Of a stretch of DNA of 64,000 nt, positions 15,485 through 23,696 are shown piece after piece. Position numbers and translations under genes: made by a program. Source of the stretch: Streptomyces sp. PT12 (GTDB lineage: Bacteria > Actinomycetota > Actinomycetes > Streptomycetales > Streptomycetaceae). Within the stretch, counting starts at the first letter, position 1. Each line of letters starts with the position of its first letter. The stretch lies in the NCBI RefSeq assembly GCF_003311645.1, contig NZ_QEST01000096.1:1-64000 (forward strand). The letters run 5' to 3'. The notes below the pieces were generated by a model. That model ran no database searches, was not told the origin of the DNA, and saw only the letters and a list, made by a program, of their open reading frames with translations.

Positions 15485-16588
15485 CTACCGCAGATGCCCC
15501 GTGTCGTTGAAGCGGCGGACGCTGGCGTTGCCGTCGGCGTAGTACGCGACCTCGGTCAGGGCGGCCGGGGACAGCTCCATGCGGAACATCGCGCGGGGCG
15601 GGGCGTCAAGTGCCAGGCGGAGCAGGGTTTTCACGGGGGTGACATGGGTGACCACTAGGACCGTCCTGCCGGGGAAGCGGGCGAGGGTCTTGTCGCGGGC
15701 CACCGCGACGCGGCGCGCCACCGCGGTGAAGCTCTCGCCGCCGCCCGGGGGTTGGGCGTCGGGAGAGGCGAGCCACGCCTCGAGCGCGTCGGGGTGGCGC
15801 TCCCTGGCCTCGGCGAACGTCAGGCCCTCGAACGCGCCGAAGTCCGTTTCGCGGAAGCCCTCTTCGTATCTGATGTCCAGGCCGAGGCGCGCGGCGACGG
15901 GCTCGGCGGTCTGGCGGCAGCGCGCCAGGGGCGAGCTGATCACGGCGTCCGCCTCGGGCAGCGCGGCCGCCGCCGCCTCCGCCTGCGCGCGGCCCACGTC
16001 GGACAGCTCGGGGTCGGTACCGCCGCTGCCCGAGAAGACCTTGCGCGGCGTCAGCTCGGTCTCTCCGTGCCGCAGCAGCAGAAGCGTGGTGGGCGTCCCC
16101 GCCGACGGGCCCCAGCCCACCGCGGGGGGCGTGGCCGGGGCGGGCTCGGCCGCGCGCTCGCGCGGGCGCCAGCGCTCGCCCCGACGGCCCGCGTCCATCG
16201 CCTCGTTGGCGAGCCGGTCGGCGTCCTTGTTCCGCTCGCGCGGGATCCACTCGTAGCGCACGGCGCCGGGTGGGAAGACGCCCTGCGCCTCCACCGCGAG
16301 CGGCCGCATGTCGGGGTGCTTGATCTTCCAGCGGCCCGACATCTGCTCGACGACCAGCTTGGAGTCCATCCGCACCTGGACCGTCGCCGAGGCGTCGAGC
16401 GCGAACGCCGCCCGCAGCCCGGCGATCAGGCCGCGGTACTCGGCGACGTTGTTGGTCGCGGTGCCGATGTACTCGGCGGTCTCGGAGAGCAGCTCGCCGG
16501 TGGTCGCGTCGCGGACCACGGCGCCGTATCCGGCGGGCCCTGGGTTTCCGCGGGAGCCGCCGTCGGCCTCGACGATGAAGCGGGTCAC
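15485..16588 (-). CDS. Bifunctional RNase HI / histidine acid phosphatase
   Basis: Residues ~1-140 are an RNase HI domain that cuts RNA in RNA:DNA hybrids: FIVEADGGSRGNPGPAGYGA supplies the first Asp (D9), NVAEYRGL the Glu and VQVRMDSKLV the second Asp. After a short Pro/Ala linker, residues ~165-365 form a phosphoglycerate-mutase-like phosphatase with the catalytic LLLRHGETELT and later VVTHVTPVK. This fusion is typical of actinobacteria (CobC-like second domain). The start is one of two adjacent GTG codons at 16591/16588; the second fits GAGGG spacing. It is 10 nt downstream of the zinc-ribbon gene, in an operon with Nif3. Confidence 0.92.
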   Translation of the reverse strand: MTRFIVEADGGSRGNPGPAGYGAVVRDATTGELLSETAEYIGTATNNVAEYRGLIAGLRAAFALDASATVQVRMDSKLVVEQMSGRWKIKHPDMRPLAVEAQGVFPPGAVRYEWIPRERNKDADRLANEAMDAGRRGERWRPRERAAEPAPATPPAVGWGPSAGTPTTLLLLRHGETELTPRKVFSGSGGTDPELSDVGRAQAEAAAAALPEADAVISSPLARCRQTAEPVAARLGLDIRYEEGFRETDFGAFEGLTFAEARERHPDALEAWLASPDAQPPGGGESFTAVARRVAVARDKTLARFPGRTVLVVTHVTPVKTLLRLALDAPPRAMFRMELSPAALTEVAYYADGNASVRRFNDTGHLR

Positions 16589-16598
16589 CACGGGGCCC

Positions 16599-17342
16599 TC
16601 ACAGCCCGGACTTGGGGGTGCGGACGAGGATGCGGCGGCAGTTCTCGCAGCGGACCACCGCGTCGGGGGCGGCGGCACGCACCTCGTTGAGCTCGGTGAT
16701 GTTCAGCTCGAGGCGGCAGCCCTCGCAACGGCGCTGGTAGAGGCGGGCGGCGCCGATGCCGCCCTGCTGCTCGCGCAGCTTCTCGTAGAGCTTCAGCAGG
16801 TCGGCGGGGACGGCGGCGGCGACCTCGGCGCGCTCGGCGCGGACCGCGCCCGACTCGGCCTCGATCTCGGCGAGCGCCGCGTCGCGCCGGGCCGTGGTCT
16901 CGGCCGCCTTGGCCTCCAACTCCTCGACCTTCACGGCCAGTTCCTTGGCGCGGGCGCCTGCGGTCTCCTGGCGTTCCATGATGTCGAGGACGATGGTCTC
17001 CAGGTCGTCCTGGCGCCTGGCGAGCGACGCGATCTCGCTCTGAAGGCTCTCCAGGTCCTTGGGGTTGGTCACCAGGCCCGAGTCGAGGCGCTGCTGGTCG
17101 CGCGCGGCGCGCTGGCGGACCTGGTCGACATCCCCTTCGGCCTTGGCCTGCTCGCGCGCGGTGTCGCTCTCCTCGGTGCGCGCCGCGACCAGCAGGTCGC
17201 GCTGCTGGGCGATCTCGCTCTCCAGCGCGCGCACCTCGGCGTGCTCGGGCAGGGTGTCGCGCCGGTGCGCGAGCTGGGTCAGCCTGACGTCCAGGGCCTG
17301 GACGTCGAGCAGACGGATCTGGTCGGCGGGAGCGGCGTTCAG
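16599..17342 (-). CDS. C4-type zinc ribbon coiled-coil protein (CdsZ-like)
   Basis: The 247-residue product begins xNAAPADQIRLLDVQALDVRL and is almost wholly coiled coil to residue ~195. It ends with a zinc ribbon, CEGCRLEL ... VVRCENCRRILV. Actinobacterial homologues are encoded between Nif3 and RNase HI as here; function is not established, though a nucleic-acid role is suspected. The natural start appears to be CTG at 17342: AAGGAG lies 8 nt upstream and the codon overlaps the Nif3 stop as CTGA, the same geometry as the GTGA overlaps elsewhere. Any ATG upstream lies deep inside the Nif3 frame. Confidence 0.87.
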   Translation of the reverse strand: MNAAPADQIRLLDVQALDVRLTQLAHRRDTLPEHAEVRALESEIAQQRDLLVAARTEESDTAREQAKAEGDVDQVRQRAARDQQRLDSGLVTNPKDLESLQSEIASLARRQDDLETIVLDIMERQETAGARAKELAVKVEELEAKAAETTARRDAALAEIEAESGAVRAERAEVAAAVPADLLKLYEKLREQQGGIGAARLYQRRCEGCRLELNITELNEVRAAAPDAVVRCENCRRILVRTPKSGL

Positions 17343-18217
17343 TTGGGGGCTCCTTGACTGACTCTCGGGGAGGGGTGACTGACTCTCGGGGAGGGGGACG
17401 GCTGATGCAGGATCCATGGGTCGGTGACCCGGTGGGACACCAGGGTGCGCAGGCCCCAGCCCCGGCGTTCGGACACGGCGTCGAGCTGGGCGGCGGCCTG
17501 CTGGCACCAGGGCCACTCGGTGGCCCAGTGGGCGGCGTCGAGCAGGGCGACCGGCGCGTGCTCGCGCGCCTCGGACGCGGGGTGATGGCGCAGGTCGGCG
17601 GTGAGGTAGGCATCGGCGCCCGCCGCGCGCACCTCGGCGAACAGACTGTCGCCCGCGCCCCCGCTGACCGCGACGGTGCGCACCGTGCGGTCGGGGTCGC
17701 CCGAGGCGCGGACGCCCTGGGCGGTGGCGGGCAGGCGGGCGGCGGCGTGCTCGGCGAACGCGGCCAGCGTCATCGGCCGGTCGAGCGCGCACACCCGGCC
17801 GAGGCCCCTGCGGCCCTCGGGGTCCGCGGGGTCGGGGGCCAGGGGCCCGGTGACGCGCAGGCCGAGGGCGTCGGCGAGGGCGTCGGAGACGCCGGGGTCG
17901 GCGATGTCGGCGTTGGTGTGGGCGACATGGAGGGCGACGCCATGGGTGATCAGGCTGTGCACGACGCGGCCCTTGAACGTGTCGGCCGCGACGGTCGTGG
18001 TGCCGCGCAGGTAGAGGGGGTGATGGGTGACGAGGAGGTCGGCGCCGACGGCCACCGCCTCGTCGGCGATCTCCCGCACCGGGTCGACGGCGAACAGCAC
18101 CGTGGAGACCTCGGCGCCGGGGTCTCCGCACACCGTGCCGACCGCGTCCCAGTCCTGGGCCCACGCGCGGGGCCATAGGGTGTCGAGCGCGGTGATCACG
18201 TCGGAGAGTACGGGCAC
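17339..18217 (-). CDS. Nif3-like dinuclear metal-centre protein (YbgI/YqfO family)
   Basis: The 292-residue protein carries the metal-binding motif LLVTHHPLYLRG near residue 62 and a second histidine region (HVAHTNADI, and DLRHHPASEAREH) that complete the dinuclear centre of the Nif3/GTP-cyclohydrolase-1-type-2 family. The physiological reaction is unknown. GTG start. The extreme C-terminus (SPSPRVSHPSPRVSQ) is a two-unit repeat caused by a 21-nt tandem DNA duplication near 17,355-17,398; it is absent from the family core and is probably dispensable. The stop overlaps the next gene's CTG start. Confidence 0.9.
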   Translation of the reverse strand: MPVLSDVITALDTLWPRAWAQDWDAVGTVCGDPGAEVSTVLFAVDPVREIADEAVAVGADLLVTHHPLYLRGTTTVAADTFKGRVVHSLITHGVALHVAHTNADIADPGVSDALADALGLRVTGPLAPDPADPEGRRGLGRVCALDRPMTLAAFAEHAAARLPATAQGVRASGDPDRTVRTVAVSGGAGDSLFAEVRAAGADAYLTADLRHHPASEAREHAPVALLDAAHWATEWPWCQQAAAQLDAVSERRGWGLRTLVSHRVTDPWILHQPSPSPRVSHPSPRVSQGAPN

Positions 18218-18508
18218 GGGCCCAGGCTACCTGTCCCTCTCGCCCCGGGAAGCGCCCCGGCTGACTTGGCGCGAACGCCCAGGGAACGACCGGGGAGCGG
18301 GCGCGAGATGGCCGGGGAACGCCCCGGGCACGGAGCAGGGAACGCCCCGGGCACGGGCCTGGGGCGGCCAGGGGCGGCCGGGGGATGCACAGCCGACCCC
18401 GGTCGATCTTGTGATTCCGGCAACGGTCACCCTTATGCATGAAGCCGCGCAAGACGAGTTGTTCGGCTGGCAGTGCGAAACCTAGCGTCCTCCCCGGAGG
18501 TGAGCGAC

Positions 18509-19813
18509 ATGACGGCCCGACCGGCGTTACTGCCCACGCCCCTGACCATCGCGGCCGGAGGGGCCTACGCGGCCCGGCTGGTCGCCGGATACGGCGACGG
18601 CGGCTGGTGTCCCGAGCGCTGGACGCTCGACGGCCCCGAGCCGTACACCGTCCAGCTGCCGGGCGGCCAGCCCGAGGAGGCCGGGAGCAGACTCCAGCCG
18701 CTCGCGGACGGGCGGGTGCTGATCGCCCGCCGCGCGGACGGGCGTTACCACTTCTCGCTGCTCTACCCCTCGGGTCCCGACACGGGCGAGCTGCCGCTCG
18801 GCGCGGTGGAGTCCGACGGGCTCACGCTGCTGCCGCCGGCGCCCGACGGGGCGCGCGTGTACGCGCTCGCGCCGCAGGCGGAGGACGCCGCGGCGGGGCG
18901 GCCCGCGGGGACGGCGCTGTGGATGGTGTGCGGGGGGACGTTCGGCCCCGAGCTGGTGACCGTGCTGGCCGGGGAGTGCTCGGGCGGCGCGTGGCTCGAC
19001 GCGGAGGGGCGGCTGCTCGCGCTCGACCGCACGGACGCGACGGGCCAGACGCGCGCCGTGACGGTGGACGTGGAGCACGGCGGCGAGCCGACCGAGCTGC
19101 TGCGGATCTCCGAGGACAGCAACGACAGGCTGCTGCTGGCCGACCCCGACAGCGGTCTGCTGCTGGTGAGTTCGGACGCGCCAGGGCAGGAGCGGATCGG
19201 CTGGGGCGTGCTCGGCAGCCACCGGCCCGTGCGCTTCCCCGAGGCGCTGCACCCCGAGGGCGGGGTGCGGGTGACGCCGTTCGCCGCGCAGCCAGGGCAG
19301 ATGCTGCTGCCGGAGCGGTGCGCGGTGGCGCTGCGGATGACGACGCCGGAGGCGGAGTGGGTGGCGGTGTGGCGGCCGCAGCAGCGGGAGCTCGTCCATC
19401 TGCCGGTGCCCGAGGGGTGGTTGGCGGGCGCGGGGCGGTGGACCGCGGACGGGCAGCTGCTGTTGCCCTATGTGTCGGCGTCGACGCCGTGCGGGCTGGC
19501 CCGGCTGAACGTGCCGGATCCGCCTGAGGCGCCGGTCGAGGCGGCGGGCACCGCGGGCGCCACGGGGTCCTCGGCCCCCGAGCCGTCCGAAACGCCGGAA
19601 GCGCCCGAAGTGCCGGAAGCCCAAAAAGCGCCCCCGGTGCCGGAGGCGGGCGAACGGCCCGAGGGAGCGGGAACGGAGGCCGCCGCGCCGGCGCGCACCC
19701 CCGCGCCCGGTCCCGAGGCGCACCCCAGGCCGCACCCCGAGCCCGAGGATCTGCCGCCCGCCGTGGCCAAGCCCGTTCCGCTCCAGCAGGCGCCGCTGGC
19801 CCGGATCGGCTGA
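18509..19813 (+). CDS. Hypothetical protein, beta-propeller-like with Pro/Ala-rich tail
   Basis: The 434-residue product starts at ATG 18509 with GGAGGTGA upstream. Residues ~1-340 contain recurring short strand blocks with G-x-W or D-G-R turns (PERWTLDGPEPYTVQLPGG, ADGRVLIARRADGRYHFSLL, AEGRLLALDRTD), suggesting a beta-propeller. Residues ~345-434 are a low-complexity Pro/Glu/Ala tail. There is no signal peptide or membrane helix. I know similar proteins annotated as hypothetical in the same position downstream of the Nif3 gene in Streptomyces; role unknown. Confidence 0.7.
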   Translation: MTARPALLPTPLTIAAGGAYAARLVAGYGDGGWCPERWTLDGPEPYTVQLPGGQPEEAGSRLQPLADGRVLIARRADGRYHFSLLYPSGPDTGELPLGAVESDGLTLLPPAPDGARVYALAPQAEDAAAGRPAGTALWMVCGGTFGPELVTVLAGECSGGAWLDAEGRLLALDRTDATGQTRAVTVDVEHGGEPTELLRISEDSNDRLLLADPDSGLLLVSSDAPGQERIGWGVLGSHRPVRFPEALHPEGGVRVTPFAAQPGQMLLPERCAVALRMTTPEAEWVAVWRPQQRELVHLPVPEGWLAGAGRWTADGQLLLPYVSASTPCGLARLNVPDPPEAPVEAAGTAGATGSSAPEPSETPEAPEVPEAQKAPPVPEAGERPEGAGTEAAAPARTPAPGPEAHPRPHPEPEDLPPAVAKPVPLQQAPLARIG

Positions 19814-19870
19814 GCGCGAACGACGACACCCGAAAGCGAACGAAAGCGACAGGAAGCGGCACGGAGCGAC

Positions 19871-19918
19871 GGGGCGACCGAGAGCGAAGCGACAGGGGCG
19901 ACCGAGAGCGAAGCGACG
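19871..19918. repeat. Two 24-nt direct repeats
   Basis: A 24-nt unit (GGGGCGACCGAGAGCGAAGC plus GACA/GACG) occurs twice in tandem at 19871-19894 and 19895-19918. Similar GCGACAGG/GCGAAAGC fragments surround it from 19,820. No gene reads through it; the region lies between the propeller-like protein and the methyltransferase. Confidence 0.8.
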
Positions 19919-20021
19919 GCGGCCGACACCCCCGGCGCACACCCGTTCGTCCGCATGGTGCAGCATGGGAGAGAGCCGGAGACGGGCCGGGGACCAGGCC
20001 CGAAGGGCCCGAGGGGGATGT

Positions 20022-20738
20022 GTGGCGAAGGACGTCTTCGCGGCGTTTCTGGCCGCGAAGGGCTTCATGCCGCCCGACGAGGGGCGCGCGCTCCACGCGG
20101 CGGCGGTCGAGGCCGCCGCCTCCCTCGGCCTGCCGCTGCTCGAGATCGGCAGCTACTGCGGCCGTTCGACGCTGCTGCTCGCCGACGCCGCCCGCGCCGC
20201 GGGCACCGTCGCGGTCACCGTGGACCACCACAGGGGCAGCGAGGAGCAGCAGCCGGGGCAGGAGTTCCACGACCGCGACCTCGCCGACCCCGCGGCGCCG
20301 GGGCGGATGGACACCCTGCCGTTCTTCCGGCGCACGCTGGCCGACGCCGGTCTTGAGGAGCATGTGATCGCGGTGGTCGGCCGTTCCGCGCGGGCCGCCG
20401 CCGCGCTCGGCGGGGGCGGCGGGGGGCGGTTCGGGCTCGTCTTCATCGACGGCGGCCACACCGACGCCCACGCCACCGCCGACTTCGAGAGCTGGGCCCC
20501 CCAACTCGCCGATGGCGGGCTGCTGGTGATCCACGACGTCTTCCCCGACCCCGCCGACGGCGGGCAGGCGCCCTACCGGGTGTGGCGGAGGGCGCTCGAC
20601 GAGGGCGCGTTCGCCGAGGTGTCGGCGCATGGCTCGTTGCGCGTGCTCAGGCGCGTGAACGGGTGCCCGGCGCAAGGCGGCAGAGCCGAGACCCAAGGTC
20701 ACAGCAGGATCACAAGCGTGTCGCTCGGGGAACAGTAA
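20022..20738 (+). CDS. Class I SAM-dependent methyltransferase
   Basis: The 238-residue product has the class I motifs LLEIGSYCGRSTLLLADAAR (motif I, residue ~35), VTVDHHRG (acidic loop) and FGLVFIDGGHTDAHATADF (the DGGH motif of the Methyltransf_24 group), followed by GGLLVIHDVFPDP. The substrate is unknown. I chose the GTG at 20022 (VAKDVFAAFLAAKGF) because GAGGGGG lies 4-9 nt before it; the upstream extension is Arg-rich noise. It is cytosolic and probably monocistronic. Confidence 0.85.
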   Translation: MAKDVFAAFLAAKGFMPPDEGRALHAAAVEAAASLGLPLLEIGSYCGRSTLLLADAARAAGTVAVTVDHHRGSEEQQPGQEFHDRDLADPAAPGRMDTLPFFRRTLADAGLEEHVIAVVGRSARAAAALGGGGGGRFGLVFIDGGHTDAHATADFESWAPQLADGGLLVIHDVFPDPADGGQAPYRVWRRALDEGAFAEVSAHGSLRVLRRVNGCPAQGGRAETQGHSRITSVSLGEQ

Positions 20739-20833
20739 GCCCCATCCCCCGGCCCGGGTCTCGACTTCATCCGTACGATGGGCCCGCCGGTATCTGACCA
20801 GACCATGACGACGAGAACGACGAAGGATCTGAA

Positions 20834-21670
20834 GTGAACAACCGCTCGCTCTCCCGAGGCGACGGAGTAGTGATCGTCGCCGCGGTCCTGCTCCTGATCG
20901 CCTCCTTCCTGGACGCCCGCTCGGCCGACGCGTACGGAGGCGGTGAGCAGAGCTGGAGCGGCTGGTCGGCCGACTGGTTCCCGATCCTGCCCTCCGTGTT
21001 CCTCGCGGGGATCCTGGGGGCCGCGGCGATCGTCGGCGCCCGCTTCCTGCCGCAGCCCCAGCGCGAGTTCCTCGGCCTGCGCGTCGACCAGTGGGGCATC
21101 GCCCTCTCGGTCACGTCCGCGTGGGCCGGTTTCTGGACCCTGGTCGGCGGCCCCGACGGGGTCGACGTGGGCGCGGGGATCATCCTCGGCTTCATCGCCA
21201 GCCTGGCCCTGGCCGGTGCCGCGGCGGCGACGCCCGTGGTGCCCGCCCTCCGGGCCCCGCTCACCGGCGCGCCCAAGCCCGCCGGTTACGGTCAGCAGCC
21301 GCCCTTCGGCGGTCAGCCGGGTTACGGGTACCCGGGTGCCGGCACGCCGCAGTACGGCCAGCCGGGGCAGCCTGGCGTTCCCGGTCAGCCGCAGCCGGGC
21401 CAGGGCGCGGCCGCGGGCGTCGCGCACCAGCCGACGCAGGCCGTTCCCTCGGTGGGCGGCGGCGCCGACCCCAACTTCCAGCCGTTCTGGTTCGCGGTCC
21501 CCGCGGCCCGGCCGCTGTACGGGGAGGACGGCTCGCCGACCCCCGTGGCCGAACTGGCGCCCGGCACCTGGTACCTGGCCGTCGAGCAGCGGGGGCAGTC
21601 CCTCGTCGCGCAGACGCAGGACGGCCGCCGTGGCGTCCTCCAGGACACCTCGGGGATCCAGCGCGGCTGA
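20834..21670 (+). CDS. Membrane protein with Gly/Pro/Gln-rich linker
   Basis: The 278-residue protein has three to four N-terminal helices (GVVIVAAVLLLIASFL, PSVFLAGILGAAAIVGA, LSVTSAWAGFWTLVGG, AGIILGFIASLALAGAAAA), resembling DUF5336-type actinobacterial membrane proteins. Then follow a ~75-residue Gly/Pro/Gln/Tyr-rich linker (YGQQPPFGGQPGYGYPGAG) and a short C-terminal domain (WFAVPAARPLYGEDG ... TWYLAVEQRGQSLV). GTG start with AAGG 7 nt upstream. The role is unknown; the C-terminal part probably lies in the cytoplasm. A perfect 18-bp hairpin follows. Confidence 0.75.
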   Translation: MNNRSLSRGDGVVIVAAVLLLIASFLDARSADAYGGGEQSWSGWSADWFPILPSVFLAGILGAAAIVGARFLPQPQREFLGLRVDQWGIALSVTSAWAGFWTLVGGPDGVDVGAGIILGFIASLALAGAAAATPVVPALRAPLTGAPKPAGYGQQPPFGGQPGYGYPGAGTPQYGQPGQPGVPGQPQPGQGAAAGVAHQPTQAVPSVGGGADPNFQPFWFAVPAARPLYGEDGSPTPVAELAPGTWYLAVEQRGQSLVAQTQDGRRGVLQDTSGIQRG

Positions 21671-21690
21671 CCCCCACTCCCCTCAGCACG

Positions 21691-21735
21691 GCGGTGGCCC
21701 CGCCCGGTTCCGCGAAGACCGGGCGGGGCCACCGC
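21691..21735. terminator. Intrinsic terminator, 18-bp perfect stem
   Basis: GCGGTGGCCCCGCCCGGT (21691-21708) pairs with ACCGGGCGGGGCCACCGC (21718-21735) around a 9-nt loop. It lies between convergent genes and is likely bidirectional. Confidence 0.8.
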
Positions 21736-21787
21736 CGTTGGCGCACACGGGCGCGGCCCTCGGCGGCGGTACACACGGGCGGGGTCC

Positions 21788-22861
21788 TCAGCGGCAGCAG
21801 TCGGGCTCGAGTCCCGGCGGCAGGCCCGTTCCGCCGAACACCGTGCGCGTGGGGCCGTGCCCGGTGAGGGCGGCGACCGCGAGGAGCACGGCGCCCGCGG
21901 TCCACGTGGTGCGCTCGGCGGGCCAGATCGCGTCGTCGGCGTAGACATAGCCCGTCCAGTACAGGCCGTCGGGGGCGCGGAGATGGCGCATCCAGCGCAG
22001 CATCTCGGCCGCGCGCTCCGGCGCGCCCGCGACCCAGAGCGCCAGGGCGAGCTCGGCGCTCTCGCCGCCCGTGACCCAGGGGTCGGATGAGACGCAGCGG
22101 GCGCCGAGCCCCGGCACCACGAACTCGTCCCAGCGCGCGGCCAGTCGGGCCGACGCCTCGGGCCCGGTGACCGCGCCGGAGAGCACCGGGTAGTACCAGT
22201 CCATGGAGTAGCGGGACTTGTCGAGGAAGCGCTCCGGGTGGCGGCGCACGGCGTGCGCCAGGCGCCCCGCGGCCAGCTCCCAGTCGGGCTGGGGGTCGCC
22301 CGCGAGCTCGGCGAGCGCGAGCGCACAGCGCAGCGCGTGGTAGCCGGAGGCCGAGCCGGTGAGCAGCGCGTCGGGGACGGCGGTGCCGTCGGGGTCGCGG
22401 CGCCAGCCCAGCTGCCCGCCGTCGCGTTGCAGCGCGAGCACGAACTCCGTGGCGGCACGCACGACGGGCCACATGCGGCGGCGGAACGCCTCGTCGCCCG
22501 TGGCCAGATAGTGGTGGAGAACGCCGACGGCGGGGTAGGCGCAGAAGTTGCTCTCGGCGGCCAGGTCGGTGGGGCGGGCGGCGTCGCCTTCGGCGTAGGC
22601 GGCGTGCCAGGAGCCGTCGGCGTTCTGGTGGTGGGCCAGCCAGTCGTAGGCGGCGGCGGCGCGCTCGTGCTCCCCCGCGGTGTCGAGGGCCATCGCGGCC
22701 TCGACGTGGTCCCAGGGGTCGAGGTGGTGCCCGGCGAACCACGGTATGGCGCCGTCGGGGCGCTGCGCCGCCGCGATGCCCGCGGCGGTGGCGGCGGTCT
22801 CGGCGGCGGTGAGCACGCCGGGGAGCGCGGGGCTGCGGCGCCGCTCGGTGCCGCCGGTCAC
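21788..22861 (-). CDS. Prenyltransferase/cyclase-like alpha-toroid protein
   Basis: The 357-residue protein consists of repeated helical pairs with QRPDGAIPWF, HHQNADGSWHAAY and APDGLYWTGYVY, the QW-like repeats of the prenyltransferase/terpene-cyclase alpha/alpha toroid fold. No DxDD or other cyclase catalytic motif is visible, so the usual 'prenyltransferase' label describes fold rather than proven activity; the WDHVEAAMALD and EFVVPGLGARCVSSDPWV blocks also resemble glycosidase-like toroids. The GTG start overlaps the stop of the methyltransferase gene (GTGA). It is the last gene of the GT4-methyltransferase-toroid operon. Confidence 0.78.
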   Translation of the reverse strand: MTGGTERRRSPALPGVLTAAETAATAAGIAAAQRPDGAIPWFAGHHLDPWDHVEAAMALDTAGEHERAAAAYDWLAHHQNADGSWHAAYAEGDAARPTDLAAESNFCAYPAVGVLHHYLATGDEAFRRRMWPVVRAATEFVLALQRDGGQLGWRRDPDGTAVPDALLTGSASGYHALRCALALAELAGDPQPDWELAAGRLAHAVRRHPERFLDKSRYSMDWYYPVLSGAVTGPEASARLAARWDEFVVPGLGARCVSSDPWVTGGESAELALALWVAGAPERAAEMLRWMRHLRAPDGLYWTGYVYADDAIWPAERTTWTAGAVLLAVAALTGHGPTRTVFGGTGLPPGLEPDCCR

Positions 22862-23598
22862 GCGCGCCCCGAAGAGAGGCCGGTGGCCCGGGGCTTGGTG
22901 GCGTAGGCGACAAAGCTCTTGCCGAGCAGGGGGTTGAGGGCGCGCTCGGCGGCGCGCGTGGCCAGGGGGCGCTTCATCAGGTCCCACACCAGCAGCTTGT
23001 GGTAGGCGCGAACGGGCAGGGCCGTGTCGTTGTCCACGCCGACCGCGCACTTGAGCCACCAGTAGGGGGCGTGCAGGGCATGCGCGTGATGCGTGCCGTA
23101 GGGGCGCAGGCCCGCGCCGCGCAACCTGGCGAGCAGGTCGTCGGCGCGGTAGATGCGGATGTGGCCGCCCTCGACCCGGTGGTAGGCGTCGGACAGCGCC
23201 CAGCAGACGCGTTCGGGCCCGTAGCGCGGCACCGTCACGGCGATCCGGCCGCCGGGGCGCAGGACGCGGACGGCCTCGGCGAGCAGGCCCTTGTCGTCGG
23301 GGATGTGCTCCATGACCTCGGAGACGATGAGCGCGTCGAAGGTGTCGTCGGGGAACGGCAGCGCGAGGGCGTCGCCCACCAGGGCGCGGGCGCTCGCGCC
23401 TGGCGGCGCCTCGCCCGCCTCCCTCATGGCCGCCAACCAGCTGGCCGTCGTGGCGACTTCGTCAGGATCGCGGTCCAGGGCGACGACATGGGCGCCGCGC
23501 CGGTAGCACTCGAACGCGTGGCGCCCGGCGCCGCAGCCCAGGTCGAGGACGCGGTCCCCCGGGGCGAGGGGGAAGCGGGTGAAGTCCACGGTCAGCAC
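22858..23598 (-). CDS. Class I SAM-dependent methyltransferase (Methyltransf_11)
   Basis: The 246-residue product has motif I VLDLGCGAGRHAFECYRRGA (residue ~20), the acidic ALDRDPDEV, the post-II region LPFPDDTFDALIVSEVMEHI and LRPGGRIAVTVP. Its long C-terminal half (HHAHALHAPYWWLKCAVG, then VWDLMKRPLATRAAERALNP) matches the group found beside GT4 glycosyltransferases in Streptomyces. GTG start with AAGGAG 9 nt upstream. The substrate is unknown; operon partners suggest methylation of a glycosylated or isoprenoid compound, which is inference only. Confidence 0.86.
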   Translation of the reverse strand: MLTVDFTRFPLAPGDRVLDLGCGAGRHAFECYRRGAHVVALDRDPDEVATTASWLAAMREAGEAPPGASARALVGDALALPFPDDTFDALIVSEVMEHIPDDKGLLAEAVRVLRPGGRIAVTVPRYGPERVCWALSDAYHRVEGGHIRIYRADDLLARLRGAGLRPYGTHHAHALHAPYWWLKCAVGVDNDTALPVRAYHKLLVWDLMKRPLATRAAERALNPLLGKSFVAYATKPRATGLSSGRA

Positions 23599-23613
23599 GT
23601 GGTCGGCTCCTTA

Positions 23614-23680
23614 CGGCGGTGCGGGGTGGTGCGTGGCGGTGCGTGGCGGTGCGGGGTGGTGCGGGGCGGTGGTGCGGGGG
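23614..23680. repeat. Tandem G-rich decamer repeats
   Basis: Five consecutive 10-nt units fit GCGKGGYGGT (23621-23670), preceded by a partial unit and followed by GGTGCGGGGG. They fill most of the 98-nt gap between the GT4 gene stop and the methyltransferase start. All the G runs are on the plus strand, so the C-rich strand is in the mRNA of this operon. Confidence 0.85.
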
Positions 23681-23696
23681 GCGCGGGGTGGGGCGT

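Noticed and set aside
21788-22861. Terpene cyclase marking a terpenoid biosynthetic cluster
   Set aside because: No DxDD or DDxxD motif, and no prenyl synthase, squalene or carotenoid genes nearby; only the toroid fold is supported.
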